A DNA stretch of 64,000 bases. It comes from Eutrigla gurnardus. Taxonomy: Eukaryota; Chordata; Actinopteri; Perciformes; Triglidae. The notes beneath the pieces are model-generated. The model searched no databases and was not told where the DNA came from. It worked only from the letters and a program-made list of their open reading frames with translations. Made by a program: the position numbers and the translations under genes. The DNA is taken from the NCBI GenBank assembly GCA_963514095.1, contig OY741267.1, forward strand, positions 10,147,120-10,211,119, given 5' to 3'. Below are positions 42,807 to 53,632 of this stretch, in pieces (position 1 is the stretch's first letter; each line of letters begins with the position of its first letter).

Positions 42807-45800
42807 CGCCCGTCGAACAGAGGAGCCAAAGTTTGAGGGGAGCTGCCACTGGCTCACCAGTTATGTTAAGGGATGGGGGAGAGACTAAGTTAATCAGTTC
42901 TTGTCCACACCTGGATGTAGTTATGGGGGGAGTAAAGGTTCCTTGCTTAGTGGACACCGGGTCCATGGTGTCCACTGTCAGAGAAAGCTTTTTCCGACAA
43001 CACTTTGAGACTTGGGACCAAGAGAAACTTCAGTCTTGCCACTGGCTTCAGCTTCAGGCGGCCAATGGATTGCCAATCCCATACCTTGGCTACTTAGAGC
43101 TCGAAGTCAAACTCGGTGGTAGAACTTTGCCAGGGTGTGGGCTACTGGTTGTCAAGGACCCTCCGGCTGATGCATCTCCTCCGGCTCCAGGTGTCTTAGG
43201 GATGAACATCTTACGAAGATGCTATAGCACCTTGTTCGGCGAACATGGCTCTGCCCTGTTCAATTTGCCCACCGTCACGGAAGCACCAAAGTCCGTGGTG
43301 CAGGCATTGCAGAGATGTCATCGAGCCTCTCTGACTTCTCCTTCTGATGTTATTGGCAAGGTCAAGCTGCGAGGCAAGAAAGCTTGCCGTATCTCGGGTG
43401 GCACTATGCAGCTCGTTCCAGCCACCTGTTCTGCCCAGTATTCTGGGACTACTGTGCTTTTTGAGCCCTTGGATCGGGGTCTTCCTGCTGGCCTGCTGGC
43501 GTCCCCAGCACTGGTTCAAGTTGAAGGAGGCACTGTGTATATACCTGTTGTAAATGTGGGCACTTCTGATGTGTTGCTTTACCCTCGTACAGAGGTTGGT
43601 GCTTTGCGTGAGGTTTGTGTGGTGAGCTTACCTTCTGGTGTTAAGGAGGTTCCATCTTACCTTGCCACCGTTGCATCCCAGGCTGTGCTTCCTATGCTGC
43701 AAGATCAAATAGAGGCAGTTGATTTGTCTGCTTGGTCTGCTGAAGAGCAGGAAGGAGCCCGACGTCTTCTTTGGAAATACGCTCCGGTCTTTTCTTCTCA
43801 CGACGGCGACCTGGGTTGCACAAACCTAATAACACATGAAATCCCACTTATCGATGACACTCCCATCCGTCAGCGTTATCGGCGTATTCCACCCTCTGAA
43901 TATGAAGTGGTCAAAGAACACATCAACCAGCTGCTTGATGCGCAGGTCATTCGGGAGAGCTGCAGTCCGTTTGCTTCACCAATTGTGTTGGTCAAAAAGA
44001 AGGATGGTAGCCTGCGCTTGTGCGTTGACTACCGGCAACTTAACAACAGGACCCGAAAAGACGCATTTCCTCTTCCTCAGATCGAGGAATCACTGGATGC
44101 ACTCACTGGTGCCCGCTGGTTTTCCACTTTGGATTTAGCCAGCGGGTACAATCAGGTCCCCGTGGCAGAGGCCGACCGACCCAAGACCGCATTTTGTACT
44201 CCTTTTGGACTTTTCGAATGGAATCGCATGCCCTTCGGGTTGTGTAATGCACCCAGCACCTTTCAGCGACTCATGCAACGGGTTTTTGGAGATCAGCAAT
44301 GTCAGTCGTTACTCCTGTATCTTGATGACATTGTGGTCTTCTCCTCCACCTTTCAACAACATCTTGAGCGGCTGGAAGTGGTTCTACAGCGGTTACAACA
44401 TGAAGGCCTGAAGGCAAAGCTGTCCAAGTGTTCATTCTTCCGACAAGAGGTGTGTTATTTGGGCCACATCATTTCGGCTGAGGGTGTTTCCACTGACCCA
44501 AGCAAGGTTGAAGTGGTAGCTAATTGGCAGCCCCCAACTACCATCTTGGAGCTTCGGTCCTTTCTTGGGTTCTCCAGTTACTATCGTCGCTTCGTCGAGG
44601 GCTTTGCCAAGTTGGCTGCCCCTTTACATCGCCTTGTCGCCGAGCTTGTGGGATCCAAGTCCAAGCGGTTGGAACACCGGGTTTCTGAAAAGTGGACAGA
44701 AGGACATCAGCAGAGCTTTGAAGCTTTAAAAACCAAGCTCACCACAGCTCCGGTCCTTGCATATGCCGACTTTTCGCTTCCATTCATCTTGGAAGTCGAC
44801 GCAAGTCATGGAGGCTTGGGCGCCGTGCTCTCGCAGGAGCAGGAAGGAAAAGTTCGGCCTATAGCATTTGCCAGCCGAAGTCTCAGACCGACCGAGCAAA
44901 ATCCAGCCAATTACAGCTCTATGAAGCTGGAGTTTTTGGCACTGAAATGGGCTATGACGGACAAATTTCGTGAGTACTTGCTCGGCCACAAATGTATTGT
45001 CTTCATGGACAATAATCCGCTTAGCCACCTGTCATCGGCTAAACTTGGAGCCCTTGAGCAACGTTGGGTAGCCCAACTTGCGTCATTCAATTTTGAGCTC
45101 CGTTATCGCTCTGGCAAGAGTAACACAAACGAGGATGCGCTGTCTCGCTTGCATCCACCCAGAACGGTAGATCTGGAAATGATCATCTCGGGAACATCAC
45201 TTCCTCAGCCCTTGAAACAGGCTCTCCAGGTCCGGGGGCCCACTGCCTGTCAGGCTGCTGTCCAGGCCTTGCCTCAGCATTTGCCTGTGGACATTGGAGA
45301 ACTTCAGCGAGTTGACCCCGTGACCCAGGAAGTTCTTGTGTTTTGGCAGCAGAAACGATACCCAAATCATGACGAACGCAAGCGGTTATCCCCACAAGCT
45401 TTGGCGCTCCTCAAGCAGTGGGGCCGTTTGCTTGAACAGGCTGGAGTGGTATACCGCCAAGTATCTCGCTCCGATGGGGGGGAAGCGGGCCTCCAGGTGC
45501 TCTTACCTGCTGCGTTAAAGGACAAAGTCCTCACGGAGGTCCATCAAAACCATGGCCACCAGGGTGTAGGCAGGACTTTGGAATTGCTCAGGCAGCGGTG
45601 CTATTGGCCGGGGATGTCATATGATGTGAGGCGCTGGTGTCAAGCTTGTGAGCGGTGCCAAGTGGCTAAGGACTCCGGGCCACCAGTTCGTAGCTTCATG
45701 GGACATCTGCTTGCGTCAGAGCCTAATGAAATCCTGGTAATGGACTTCACCCTGCTCGAACCAACCCATAACGGGCTGGAGAATGTCCTCCTATTGACTG

Positions 45801-47074
45801 ATGTTTTCAGCAAATACACTCTTGCCATTCCCACTCGTGACCAGCGCGCCTCTACAGTGGCACAAGTGCTCGTCGCAGAGTGGTTCTCGAAGTTTGGTGT
45901 GCCAGCGCGCATTCATTCCGACCAGGGTCGCAATTTCGAGAGTGCGCTCATTAAACAGTTGTGCAGTTTTTACAACATTGAAAAATCTCGCACCACACCG
46001 TACCATCCTGCAGGTAACGGTCAGTGTGAGCGTTTCAATCGCACTCTTCATGACTTGCTGCGCACTCTGCCTACTTCTCGAAAGCGTGAATGGCACTCTT
46101 GTCTACCTCAGGTACTGCACGCTTACAACTCCACTCCGCACCATTCCACCGGGGAATCGCCGTTTTTCCTCATGTTTGGACGAGAGGCAAGGCTCCCCGT
46201 TGACTTCTTGCTGGGGAGAGTGCAGGATCCTGTTGGGGGGACAGTAAACGACTGGGCTCGGGAGCATCAGACCCGGCTACACTTGGCTTTTGAAGGCGTC
46301 CGGGACAGGCTGAAGGAGGCAGCCCAACGTCGGAAGGAAAACCATGATCAGTTTGTCCGGTCAGAGCCGCTTGTGGTGGGCCAGTCAGTGTTGTTAAAGG
46401 AGTTTGGTTGGACGGGTCGTCATAAGATCCAGGATAAGTGGAATCATGTGGTGCATCGGGTGATTAAAGCTCCCCACGGCAATGGTGCGGTGTATACAGT
46501 TGCACCAGAGGTCGACCTGGCCAAGGTCAAACGGGTACATCGAACACTGCTAAAGGTCATAGTTGAGACGGTTGCTACAGGCGACACCTCTGCTCCTCTT
46601 TCCATCTCACTTGACCGGCCTGCAGCATCTGAGAGCTCATCTGATGACGAGGACTTGATGGCTGTGGTAAGGGATACTGTTCCCCCACCAAGTGGTCACC
46701 TTGCTGGAAGAGTCCAACTGGCCCCTGCTTCGGTGACACCTGTTGCCTCGACAGTTCGGTTGCCTTCTGCTCTTTCAGCCCCTTTGGCTGCTCCCTTTTC
46801 TGGGAGTAGCGACACTGCTGTGCTGCATACGGCACCATTGCCCTTAGCACTTCCTGCCCTGTCGACGGTACAGCCACCTTCAGTCAGCACCGCTCCCCAA
46901 GCAGTCTTTCCTCCAGGGAATGAGGAAGCCGTCAGGCGACGGACAGCCCGATCCACAGCTGGCCAACACTCAAACCTCCATCGCTTACCTAGGCCCACCA
47001 ATGAGGTTGTTCAGGCTGGGCCTTCAGCCGTTCAGTCAAATGCTGTCTCTGCTTTCTTTAGACCGTGGTCTTAG
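42674..47074 (+). CDS. pol: Gypsy Pol polyprotein, 1466 codons open
   Basis: Domains in order are an aspartic protease (CLVDTGSMVST, Asp near 94), a reverse transcriptase (LRLCVDYRQLNNRTRKDAFP, FSTLDLASGYNQVPV, catalytic YLDD near 547), RNase H (LEVDASHGGLGAVLS near 707) and an integrase. The integrase has an HHCC zinc-binding region (HQNHGHQGVG, CQACERCQ, near 956-1000) and a catalytic triad in VMDF, IHSDQG and NGQCERFNR (near 1022, 1081, 1119). A GPY/F-like DKWNHVVHRVI segment and a Pro/Ser/Ala-rich C-terminus follow. No chromodomain or env is seen. The ATG lies in the gag overlap and is probably not used; synthesis by -1 frameshifting is likely. All catalytic residues appear intact. Confidence 0.93.
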   Translation: MPAVSAARPLRQGVQRGPCPPSTFSFCFFAASFSPGSRSAFGKLAPVEQRSQSLRGAATGSPVMLRDGGETKLISSCPHLDVVMGGVKVPCLVDTGSMVSTVRESFFRQHFETWDQEKLQSCHWLQLQAANGLPIPYLGYLELEVKLGGRTLPGCGLLVVKDPPADASPPAPGVLGMNILRRCYSTLFGEHGSALFNLPTVTEAPKSVVQALQRCHRASLTSPSDVIGKVKLRGKKACRISGGTMQLVPATCSAQYSGTTVLFEPLDRGLPAGLLASPALVQVEGGTVYIPVVNVGTSDVLLYPRTEVGALREVCVVSLPSGVKEVPSYLATVASQAVLPMLQDQIEAVDLSAWSAEEQEGARRLLWKYAPVFSSHDGDLGCTNLITHEIPLIDDTPIRQRYRRIPPSEYEVVKEHINQLLDAQVIRESCSPFASPIVLVKKKDGSLRLCVDYRQLNNRTRKDAFPLPQIEESLDALTGARWFSTLDLASGYNQVPVAEADRPKTAFCTPFGLFEWNRMPFGLCNAPSTFQRLMQRVFGDQQCQSLLLYLDDIVVFSSTFQQHLERLEVVLQRLQHEGLKAKLSKCSFFRQEVCYLGHIISAEGVSTDPSKVEVVANWQPPTTILELRSFLGFSSYYRRFVEGFAKLAAPLHRLVAELVGSKSKRLEHRVSEKWTEGHQQSFEALKTKLTTAPVLAYADFSLPFILEVDASHGGLGAVLSQEQEGKVRPIAFASRSLRPTEQNPANYSSMKLEFLALKWAMTDKFREYLLGHKCIVFMDNNPLSHLSSAKLGALEQRWVAQLASFNFELRYRSGKSNTNEDALSRLHPPRTVDLEMIISGTSLPQPLKQALQVRGPTACQAAVQALPQHLPVDIGELQRVDPVTQEVLVFWQQKRYPNHDERKRLSPQALALLKQWGRLLEQAGVVYRQVSRSDGGEAGLQVLLPAALKDKVLTEVHQNHGHQGVGRTLELLRQRCYWPGMSYDVRRWCQACERCQVAKDSGPPVRSFMGHLLASEPNEILVMDFTLLEPTHNGLENVLLLTDVFSKYTLAIPTRDQRASTVAQVLVAEWFSKFGVPARIHSDQGRNFESALIKQLCSFYNIEKSRTTPYHPAGNGQCERFNRTLHDLLRTLPTSRKREWHSCLPQVLHAYNSTPHHSTGESPFFLMFGREARLPVDFLLGRVQDPVGGTVNDWAREHQTRLHLAFEGVRDRLKEAAQRRKENHDQFVRSEPLVVGQSVLLKEFGWTGRHKIQDKWNHVVHRVIKAPHGNGAVYTVAPEVDLAKVKRVHRTLLKVIVETVATGDTSAPLSISLDRPAASESSSDDEDLMAVVRDTVPPPSGHLAGRVQLAPASVTPVASTVRLPSALSAPLAAPFSGSSDTAVLHTAPLPLALPALSTVQPPSVSTAPQAVFPPGNEEAVRRRTARSTAGQHSNLHRLPRPTNEVVQAGPSAVQSNAVSAFFRPWS
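42731..42737 (+). promoter_or_regulatory. Candidate -1 frameshift site CCCCCCT
   Basis: In the gag frame the bases read GCC CCC CCT, fitting the X XXY YYZ slippery pattern within the gag/pol overlap. Slipping back one base moves the ribosome into the pol frame. A downstream stem was not worked out. Confidence 0.4.
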
Positions 47075-47116
47075 AGTTGGGATCCTTATTTAAGGAGCAT
47101 CGTCGGGTCGACGATG

Positions 47117-47133
47117 AAAATGGGGAGGGTGGA
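47117..47133 (+). promoter_or_regulatory. Polypurine tract
   Basis: AAAATGGGGAGGGTGGA stands directly before the 3' LTR and would prime plus-strand synthesis. Confidence 0.85.
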
Positions 47134-47134
47134 T

Positions 47135-48830
47135 TGTAGTGGTATGAGGCACCACTGCCATATTGAACCCCGGGGTCTGCTGCACCACGCCCTCTCTGGC
47201 TTATTAGCCAATAGTTGCTCGAACTGAGGGGATAAAGGTAGGCTGTGTTCTTCCGCCTGACCTCTCGCTTCCTGCCTCTTCGGCCCGCCCACTTCCAGGT
47301 CGTTGTATTCGTCGCTCACATCGGAGTACAGGTAGGCGTACCTTAGCGTGCTGTTGATGTATAGTCATGTGCGTTTCGTTTAACCATAACTCTTTTATAG
47401 ATCCGGCGTTTCTATCGCAATTGGGGCGATATACTGGGGTTGTTGTATTCGTCGCTCACATCGGAGTACAGGTAGGCGCACCTTAGCGTGCTGTTGATGT
47501 ATATTCATGTGCGTTTCGTTTAACCATAACTCTTTTATAGATCCGGCGTTTCTATCGCAATTGGGGCGATATACTGGGGCTGTTGACTGCTGCTGACCGG
47601 AGCATAGTCTGCTGGTCGCATGTTGCGTGGTGGCCGTCTCCCCTGCCACGCCGACCCTTTTCACTCCTCTCCCTCTTTAGAAGGGACGCTAAGTGACTGG
47701 ACTGAACTGGGGTTTTTGGACGCTAGCGCGACGTAAGGTGCCACGGCTACGTTGCCACCGCCGCTTCGCTGCCAGCCCGCTGCGGCTACGTTGCCACCGC
47801 TGCTTCGCTGCCAGCCCGCTGCTGCTACGTTGCCACCGCTGCTTCGCTGCCAGCCCGCTGCGGCTACGTTGCCACCGCTGCTTCGCTGCCAGCCCGCTGC
47901 TGCTACGTTGCCACCGCTGCTTCGCTGCTAGCCCGCTGCGGCTTCGCTGGTTTGGTTCGGGGTCCTGGCTGTTGCTCGTGTGGGACGCTACGAGCTTTGC
48001 CAGGACTCTCAGCCCCCTATTTGGACTGCGTGTGTGTGTGTGTGTAACCAAGGTTCGGTTTAATTGTTTTGTTTATCATTTGAATAATGGTATAATTTCT
48101 TTTGGTAATTTCTTAGTAGTTTGGTTGCTTATTGTTTTGTTTGGGTAATTAATTGGTTTATTTGGGGGAATTTATGGTAATTTAGTTTCATCAGGGATTT
48201 ATTTGTTTCAATTGATTAATTGAGTTGGTATCTCTGGCCAGAGACTCTTTAATTTCCTTTTTCTTTTGTTTAGTTGATTTATTAATTGAAATTAATACTT
48301 TCTCATTTGTTGGTTGATCAGTTTGTTTGTTTGTTTGTTTGTTTTTCTTTTACTTTGAGCCCTTTTAATCGTGTTATCCTTTCTTCCCCCTAGAGCTGAA
48401 GGCCGACGGTGGTGGTGGTGGTCCCCTTGGGTGATGGTGATCCCCTTGTGCGTGTGATCCTCGTTTAATATTTTCTTGGTGTGCACATCACGTTTTTGCT
48501 GTGTGAGTGGGGTGCTCTTCTTTTTGTTCTGGATTACACCTTCCCCCTGTTGACCCCTCTTCCAGTCGGTAAGCCTCAGCCTGCAACCCCCTTCTCAGTT
48601 GGGCTTCTTTTTGGTTATGAGCCAAACCTTGTGATTTTAAATAATTATTACAATCAATAAAACCTTTGTTTAATCATTGAACTCCGTCTCCTGCCCTCCC
48701 TGAGCAAACGAACCTGTGTCCTTTAGTGGGCTAGTGATCCTTAGTATGGGTCCTTGGGCCCTAACCCAAGGTGGCGTTGTTGGCAACAGATCTCATACGT
48801 AACAATAGGAACAACCCCCGTGTTGCCACA
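47135..48830 (+). repeat. 3' LTR, full length (1696 bp)
   Basis: It runs from TGTAGTGG to GTTGCCACA, followed by TTAA. It has the same 140-bp duplication as the 5' copy, but five copies of the 39-bp repeat (47746-47940) instead of three and a shorter GT tract. A polyadenylation signal AATAAA lies near 48655. Its last 519 bases have no partner in the 5' LTR. Confidence 0.9.
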
Positions 48831-48834
48831 TTAA

Positions 48835-49700
48835 TATTTCACAAAAATGTTTAATATATACTATACAGTATATATATACACGTTCCACCACGAATCATCA
48901 TTCACCTGTCTCCTTGTTCATTCAGATACTTGATTGACTGGCACACAGACAATCTTATTTCCCAGTGAAACAGGAAACAAGTAAACGCAGGCAGGACATA
49001 AGGTCGGGAGGAATTTGATGATTCAAAAGATTAGCTCACCACCTTCTCTCTCGTTCGTACGGGCCCTTGCCGTCAGTCGCTATTTGACGTTCTGGGAGTG
49101 AGACTGTTGGCCAAACACGTTGCTTCCATGCTTCTCCGATATAGCCTCTTATTTCTGTGGTGTTTCCATTAGCGACAGTCGTCATCCCCTTGACCATTCT
49201 TCAGGCAAACACATTACACATACATACATCAACATAAATAAAAAGAGAGCTCTCTATTTTTTTTTGCTGGCCAGCCATTTATTTTTATTTTGAAAGGACA
49301 ATTGAAAGACTCTTTTATAAAACACCTGATCGGTGATTCTTTTTATTTTATTTTATATGTTTATGGGGTAAATACTCCCTGAACTAACGGACTATTAACT
49401 CAGACAAAGTATTCAAGTGTTTTTTCCTTTTCTATCAAAGGGAATTTTTTAACTTCATTTATTTTTATATAAAAAAGTGAATGTTTTCACAACTGCCACG
49501 TCGCTTCTTCTTCTTCGTGTGGAAGGTGTGTGAGAGGAAGAGCTGAGAGTGAATTTTTTTCGTTTTTTTGTCCTTTGGGCTTTAATGGCATTTTGGTTGT
49601 GGGTGCATTAGTTACTTGGTTTTGTGTTATGGTGAGTTTTATTTCAATTCACAGTAGTTTTGTGGGTTTTTCCAGCCCAGCCTTGGTCTGGTTGGAGGGC
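48835..49700. other. Stretch without a recognisable gene
   Basis: The first 40 bases repeat the flank of the right arm at 34255-34300 (TTAATATTTCACAAA, TTTAATATATACT). The rest shows no conserved frame. From about 49260 it is probably the 5' untranslated region of the LINE that follows. Confidence 0.5.
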
Positions 49701-49715
49701 CACGCAGACGCCAGT

Positions 49716-50426
49716 ATGGTGGCTGGTGGCTTCTCCAAGCTGTCGCGGAGGCACGGCATCAAGACTGGTGCCGGGTCTCCGTGCAGCGTGGAGGAGGTGG
49801 CGCTGGCTGTGGGGGAGATCGTCGGGCACAGTTCAGTAAAATCTGCCGCCCGTGTGAATAAGGCAGTGGTTCTATTTTTGGAGAAGGTGGAGCAGGTGAA
49901 CACGCTGGTGGAGACGGGGATTACCGTGAACGGGCTGTTTGAGCCGCTGCTGCCGCTGACGCAGCCGGCGACTCGGATCACCCTGTCTAACGTACCTCCG
50001 TTTATTAGTGATGAGTTCCTGATCAAAGAGTTGTCTCGCCACGGAAGAGTCATCTCCCCGATTAAAAAAATGCTGTCGGGGTGTAAGTCGCCTCTACTGA
50101 GACACGTCGTGTCTCATCGCAGACAGCTCTTTATGATATTGAACAATAAAACGGAGGAGTTCAGTTACTGCAGTGAAATGTCTCACATCCAATTAACTGA
50201 CAGTCAGGAAAAAAAACTGTACCCTGAAAAAATGTTTAAGCTGTTCCTGCAGCGAACCAAAGGGGTGAAGGGCCTTGATCTGGAGCAGCATTTTCCAGAT
50301 CTGCTCAACTTTTACAACTCAGCTAAACAAATCATTAAAAACAAAGCAACATCAGAGCTCACTGATCAGGAGATATTCAGACTGAGAAAACAGATGATCA
50401 AAGTGAGAAAACAACTGAGGTTTTAA
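49716..50426 (+). CDS. Tx1-like LINE ORF1 protein
   Basis: This is the nucleic-acid-binding ORF1 protein of a Tx1-clade (L1 superfamily) LINE. I chose the ATG at 49716 (MVAGGFSKLSRRHGIKTG) because family similarity starts there; the frame is open upstream to 49530 with unrelated hydrophobic residues. The block TRITLSNVPPFISDEFLIKE near residue 85 and the SPLLRHVVSHRRQLFMILNN segment resemble the RRM-like part of Tx1 ORF1. The zinc-knuckle region usual in full-length ORF1 is not visible after it; instead a Lys-rich segment ends the frame, so it may be shortened. The endonuclease ORF begins 66 bases downstream. Confidence 0.7.
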   Translation: MVAGGFSKLSRRHGIKTGAGSPCSVEEVALAVGEIVGHSSVKSAARVNKAVVLFLEKVEQVNTLVETGITVNGLFEPLLPLTQPATRITLSNVPPFISDEFLIKELSRHGRVISPIKKMLSGCKSPLLRHVVSHRRQLFMILNNKTEEFSYCSEMSHIQLTDSQEKKLYPEKMFKLFLQRTKGVKGLDLEQHFPDLLNFYNSAKQIIKNKATSELTDQEIFRLRKQMIKVRKQLRF

Positions 50427-50491
50427 TGATGATGAAGCTGCTGGTTTTATTTTTATCCTTAACTGTTTGTGTTTTTAACATCTCCCTCATA

Positions 50492-51200
50492 ATGAATTAT
50501 TTTAGAGTGGGGACGTTGAACGTAAACGGGGCAAGAGAGGCAAAGAAAAGGGCACTGGTTTTTGACACAGCACGAATGAAACGTATTGATGTACTGTTTT
50601 TACAGGAGGTTCACAGTGATGAAAGCAACGAGGTGGACTGGAACAAAGAGTGGGAAGGGCAGGTAGCTTTAAGCCACAACACCACACTCAGTGGGGGAGT
50701 GGGCTTCCTGTTCTCCAGAACATTCACTCCTTCTTCACTGGAGGTCGAGCACGTAGTAAAGGGGAGGTGTCTTTTAGCCAAGGCACAGTTTGAGCATCAT
50801 ACTCTGGTTTTTATCAATATTTATGCTCCAACCAACGGTACAGAGAGGAAGAGCTTTCTAGAAAAAGTCAGTACTAGACTGAACTGCTGCGGCCCGGACG
50901 ATTTTTTATTCTTGGGTGGGGATTTTAATTGCACAGAGTACGAGTTTTTAGACCGTAATCATGCAGAGCCTCATCCAGTCTCCCACGCGCTCTGATGCAG
51001 CTGGTCCACTCTCATGGCCTTGTGGATGTGTGGAGAAGGATGCACGCAGACTGCAGACAGTACACGTGGTCCCAACTGAGAGAGAGGACAGGATCTCCTT
51101 AGCCAGACTTGACCGGTTTTATTGTTTTAAGCACCATTTCAATGTGTTTAAGGATTGTAAGATTGTAGCCTACCAGCTGGTTTTACTGATCATTCAGGCC
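50492..51200 (+). pseudogene. Tx1-like LINE ORF2, endonuclease part only
   Basis: APE-type endonuclease motifs are clear: VGTLNVNGAREAKKRALVF, LFLQEVHSD, NIYAPTNGTERKSF, LGGDFNCTE. The frame breaks near 50993, resumes as LVHSHGLVDVWRRMH in another frame, shifts again near 51090 (LARLDRFYCFKHHFNVF) and ends around a degraded FTDHSGH block. The whole RT is missing, so the LINE kept its 5' part and lost its 3' part, the reverse of usual truncation. Confidence 0.75.
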
Positions 51201-51330
51201 ACATGGGTAACCTATTCAAGCTAATCCAGCCAACATGTTGAAAAAGCAAACTTTAGTGCATAGTGTCAATGTGGGAGCGTTTTGCTGTAAAGTTTGAATC
51301 AAAGTCAAACTAACAATAGCCAAAGCACAA

Positions 51331-51563
51331 CGCCTGGTTCACACTGGACGCGGAAGCGGCGTGGCGCGCCGCCGAAAATCGCGAGCGATCCGCGCACCCT
51401 CGTTCAGACCAGACGCGTATTTCTCCGCGGCAGTCGACAAGCGCTTCTGCTCAGCTGTTGTTCATTCAGAGCTAATTTTTTCCATTAAACCCCGTACAAT
51501 TAATACACCATGTTTCTGTAACCAAGAAGTTTGTACACTTCTTGTATTTATCCGTTCAAAGAG

Positions 51564-51616
<53 letters not shown>

Positions 51617-52067
51617 CACACACACACAGACAGAGAGTGTGTATGGTAGTAGACAGTAGTTGTGCAGATATACCGTTGAAATACACATTTTTTTTATCTA
51701 CTCTTCACATTTATTAAATGTATTGTCTCTTCCTGTTTCCCAGTGCGAGTTGAGATACACAAATATGATCGCGTTTGTCAATCGCGGTATTTTATTTTGA
51801 AAATTGCTTTTATTTTGAAAATTGACCGGATTGTTTCGTGTTTCTCTGTGTGATTTCCTGCCAGAATTGACGCGTTCACTCGCGCGGCACGCGCAAAAAA
51901 TAGACCAGACGCCGAAACGATCGCTTCACGGCGCGGGAGGGCCACGCGTATTCGCGGCGCTCCGCGTCCAGTGGGAACGACACCATAGTTTAACAGGGGC
52001 GCCGAATGGAAGCGGGCTCCGCTACGCGTCTATTCGCGGCGCTTCCGCGTCCAGTGTGAACCAGGCG
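51331..52067. mobile_element. GC-rich foldback DNA element
   Basis: CGCCTGGTTCACACTGGACG at the left end and its exact inverse at the right end extend over 28 bases into GCGGAAGCG. Similar CGCGTCCAGTG-type sequence recurs inside. A (GA)n tract lies at 51561-51614. No transposase and no clear target duplication; Harbinger- or hAT-type MITEs with such CGC-rich ends are common in fish. Confidence 0.65.
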
Positions 52068-52136
52068 TAAACCAGGCGTGATGCTTCAAACGCTAACCCT
52101 CGGTTGATTATGTTTTATGAATAGCCATGTACACAA

Positions 52137-52874
52137 AAAGGGGAGCTGTGAATCCTCCGCCACCAAAAGACAACAGGGCTTCCACTCCTGCTGTGGAGGA
52201 AGGGAAAATGGGTATTGCCATTTTAGGTTGCTTCTTTTTCTGTAGATTGTCCAAAATGCATCATTAAATGTGGGCTTTGTTCATAATATTCAAGCGTGTA
52301 AGTTAGAGCTTAAACTTTGTAGTCATATTTAATACATTCGTAAATTTGAAATTAGATGATGCCTGGTTGAGTCATTTCCAGCATAGGCCTAATAAAGGTT
52401 ATAGATTGTGTTTCAAACTTGGCATAGGATCCCTGTCATAGCTTTTAGCTAAAGTAATTTAATATTTACAAAAATAATTTTTTGTTTTCTTTTTTGTGAT
52501 CTTTGCTAATGTGTTGTGTGCAGCTCCTACAATCAAGCATGAGCTGGCAATGATCAAACTTCAGCTAGAGGGAGAGAGAGTGCGGGAAACTCAGAGAAGA
52601 AACAATAGAAATGCTGAAGTCAGATAAAGACTACCTTCAGCGTGAACTGACCAGCAAGGCTGAATTAATGACGGAACTAGTCAGACCTGGGAACAGATCG
52701 GTGGAGCCATCATCTAGTTCAGGTGATCAATTATATGCCAGGTTGTGTTGCTCCTGGGTTATTACATGAATTTTCACACATTTGAATTTTGACATCCACC
52801 ATCTTGGATTGTTCTACAATGTTTGTTATAACTAGAAACACAAGAAGAAGAAAAAATATGAATTAATGTTTTAG

Positions 52875-52939
<65 letters not shown>

Positions 52940-53625
52940 ATTTATTGCAGCAGAGTCTTCCGAGATTCAAAGTCAGGTGAAAAGACTTTTCATTTCTGAT
53001 GAAGAATCTGAAGTTGCTTCCACCTTAGCCATTGACTCGCCATTGTCTGATTCGTCCTTGGAAGATGACTCCAAGAAGAAGAAAAAGCTGAAGAAGAGAT
53101 CCCCAAAGTTGAGTGGAAGCCCCAAACCAGAAACCAGTCGTGTTCGAGGTAAGATTGTTTTATATATCAGTAATGAGTGAAATTGACTGTTTTAACTGTT
53201 TTAACTGTGTTTTTTAACGGCTTGCATAAAAAAACATTAAATATAAACCACGAACTAATAATAATTAATAAAAAGATAGAACAGACTGTATTTTACCAAA
53301 AAAGTGAATTATTTTTGACAGTATGTCATTATCTGTAAGACTTTTTGTGGTCCCCAAGAGATAGCCAGTTCACAAACAAAATCAAAAGACTTAAATGATT
53401 CCAGAGGGGATTTTGTGTAATGTTACTGTGCTCTCATAAAATGATAGAGCAGAAATAGAAAGAGAGAAAGAAAAAATAGAACAAAAGATGTTAAGTATAC
53501 ATACAACATTATGTACTCTCCTTTCATATATTGCACATACCAGTTAATGCATTCTCTTTACAATGACAGATGAACTTTTTTTTCTTTCAGTGAAAAACAT
53601 CACGAAAACATCACGAAACATCACG
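52137..53625 (+). pseudogene. CCDC106-like exons, interrupted
   Basis: Three exons join in phase: 52137-52211 (MYTKRGAVNPPPPKDNRAST), 52524-52732 (KHELAMIKLQLEGERVR, then a coiled coil IEMLKSDKDYLQRELTSKAE) and 52951-53148 (acidic SDEESEVAS and SPLSDSSLEDD, then basic KKKKKLKKRSPK, ending SRVR). The layout of coiled coil, acidic Ser-rich stretch and Lys-rich nuclear-localisation-like cluster resembles the multicopy fish CCDC106-like family; I infer nuclear location. A one-base insertion near 52592 shifts the second exon. A fourth exon starts at 53591 after TTTCTTTCAG but runs at 53626 into a tandem-repeat LTR element, so the conserved C-terminal domain is missing. A (TG)n tract lies at 52878-52937. 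Confidence 0.5.
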
Positions 53626-53632
53626 AAAAGGT

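Larger units (their letters stand above)
40597..48830 (+). mobile_element. Ty3/gypsy LTR retrotransposon with TTAA duplication
   Basis: Two LTR copies starting TGTAGTGGTATGAGG flank open gag and pol frames. The flanking TTAA (40593-40596 and 48831-48834) is a 4-bp target duplication. The homologous repeat near 34250 reads ATGTTAATATTTCACAAA without any insertion and is therefore the empty site. LTR copies differ by few substitutions, so the insertion is recent. The 5' LTR lacks its last part and the primer-binding site, so this copy cannot start normal reverse transcription even though its proteins are open. Confidence 0.93.

Noticed and set aside
47689..48148. Frames of 120 and 151 codons in the 3' LTR
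   Set aside because: They arise from the 39-bp GC-rich minisatellite and the GT tract, are not equivalent in the 5' LTR, and lie across the LTR promoter region.
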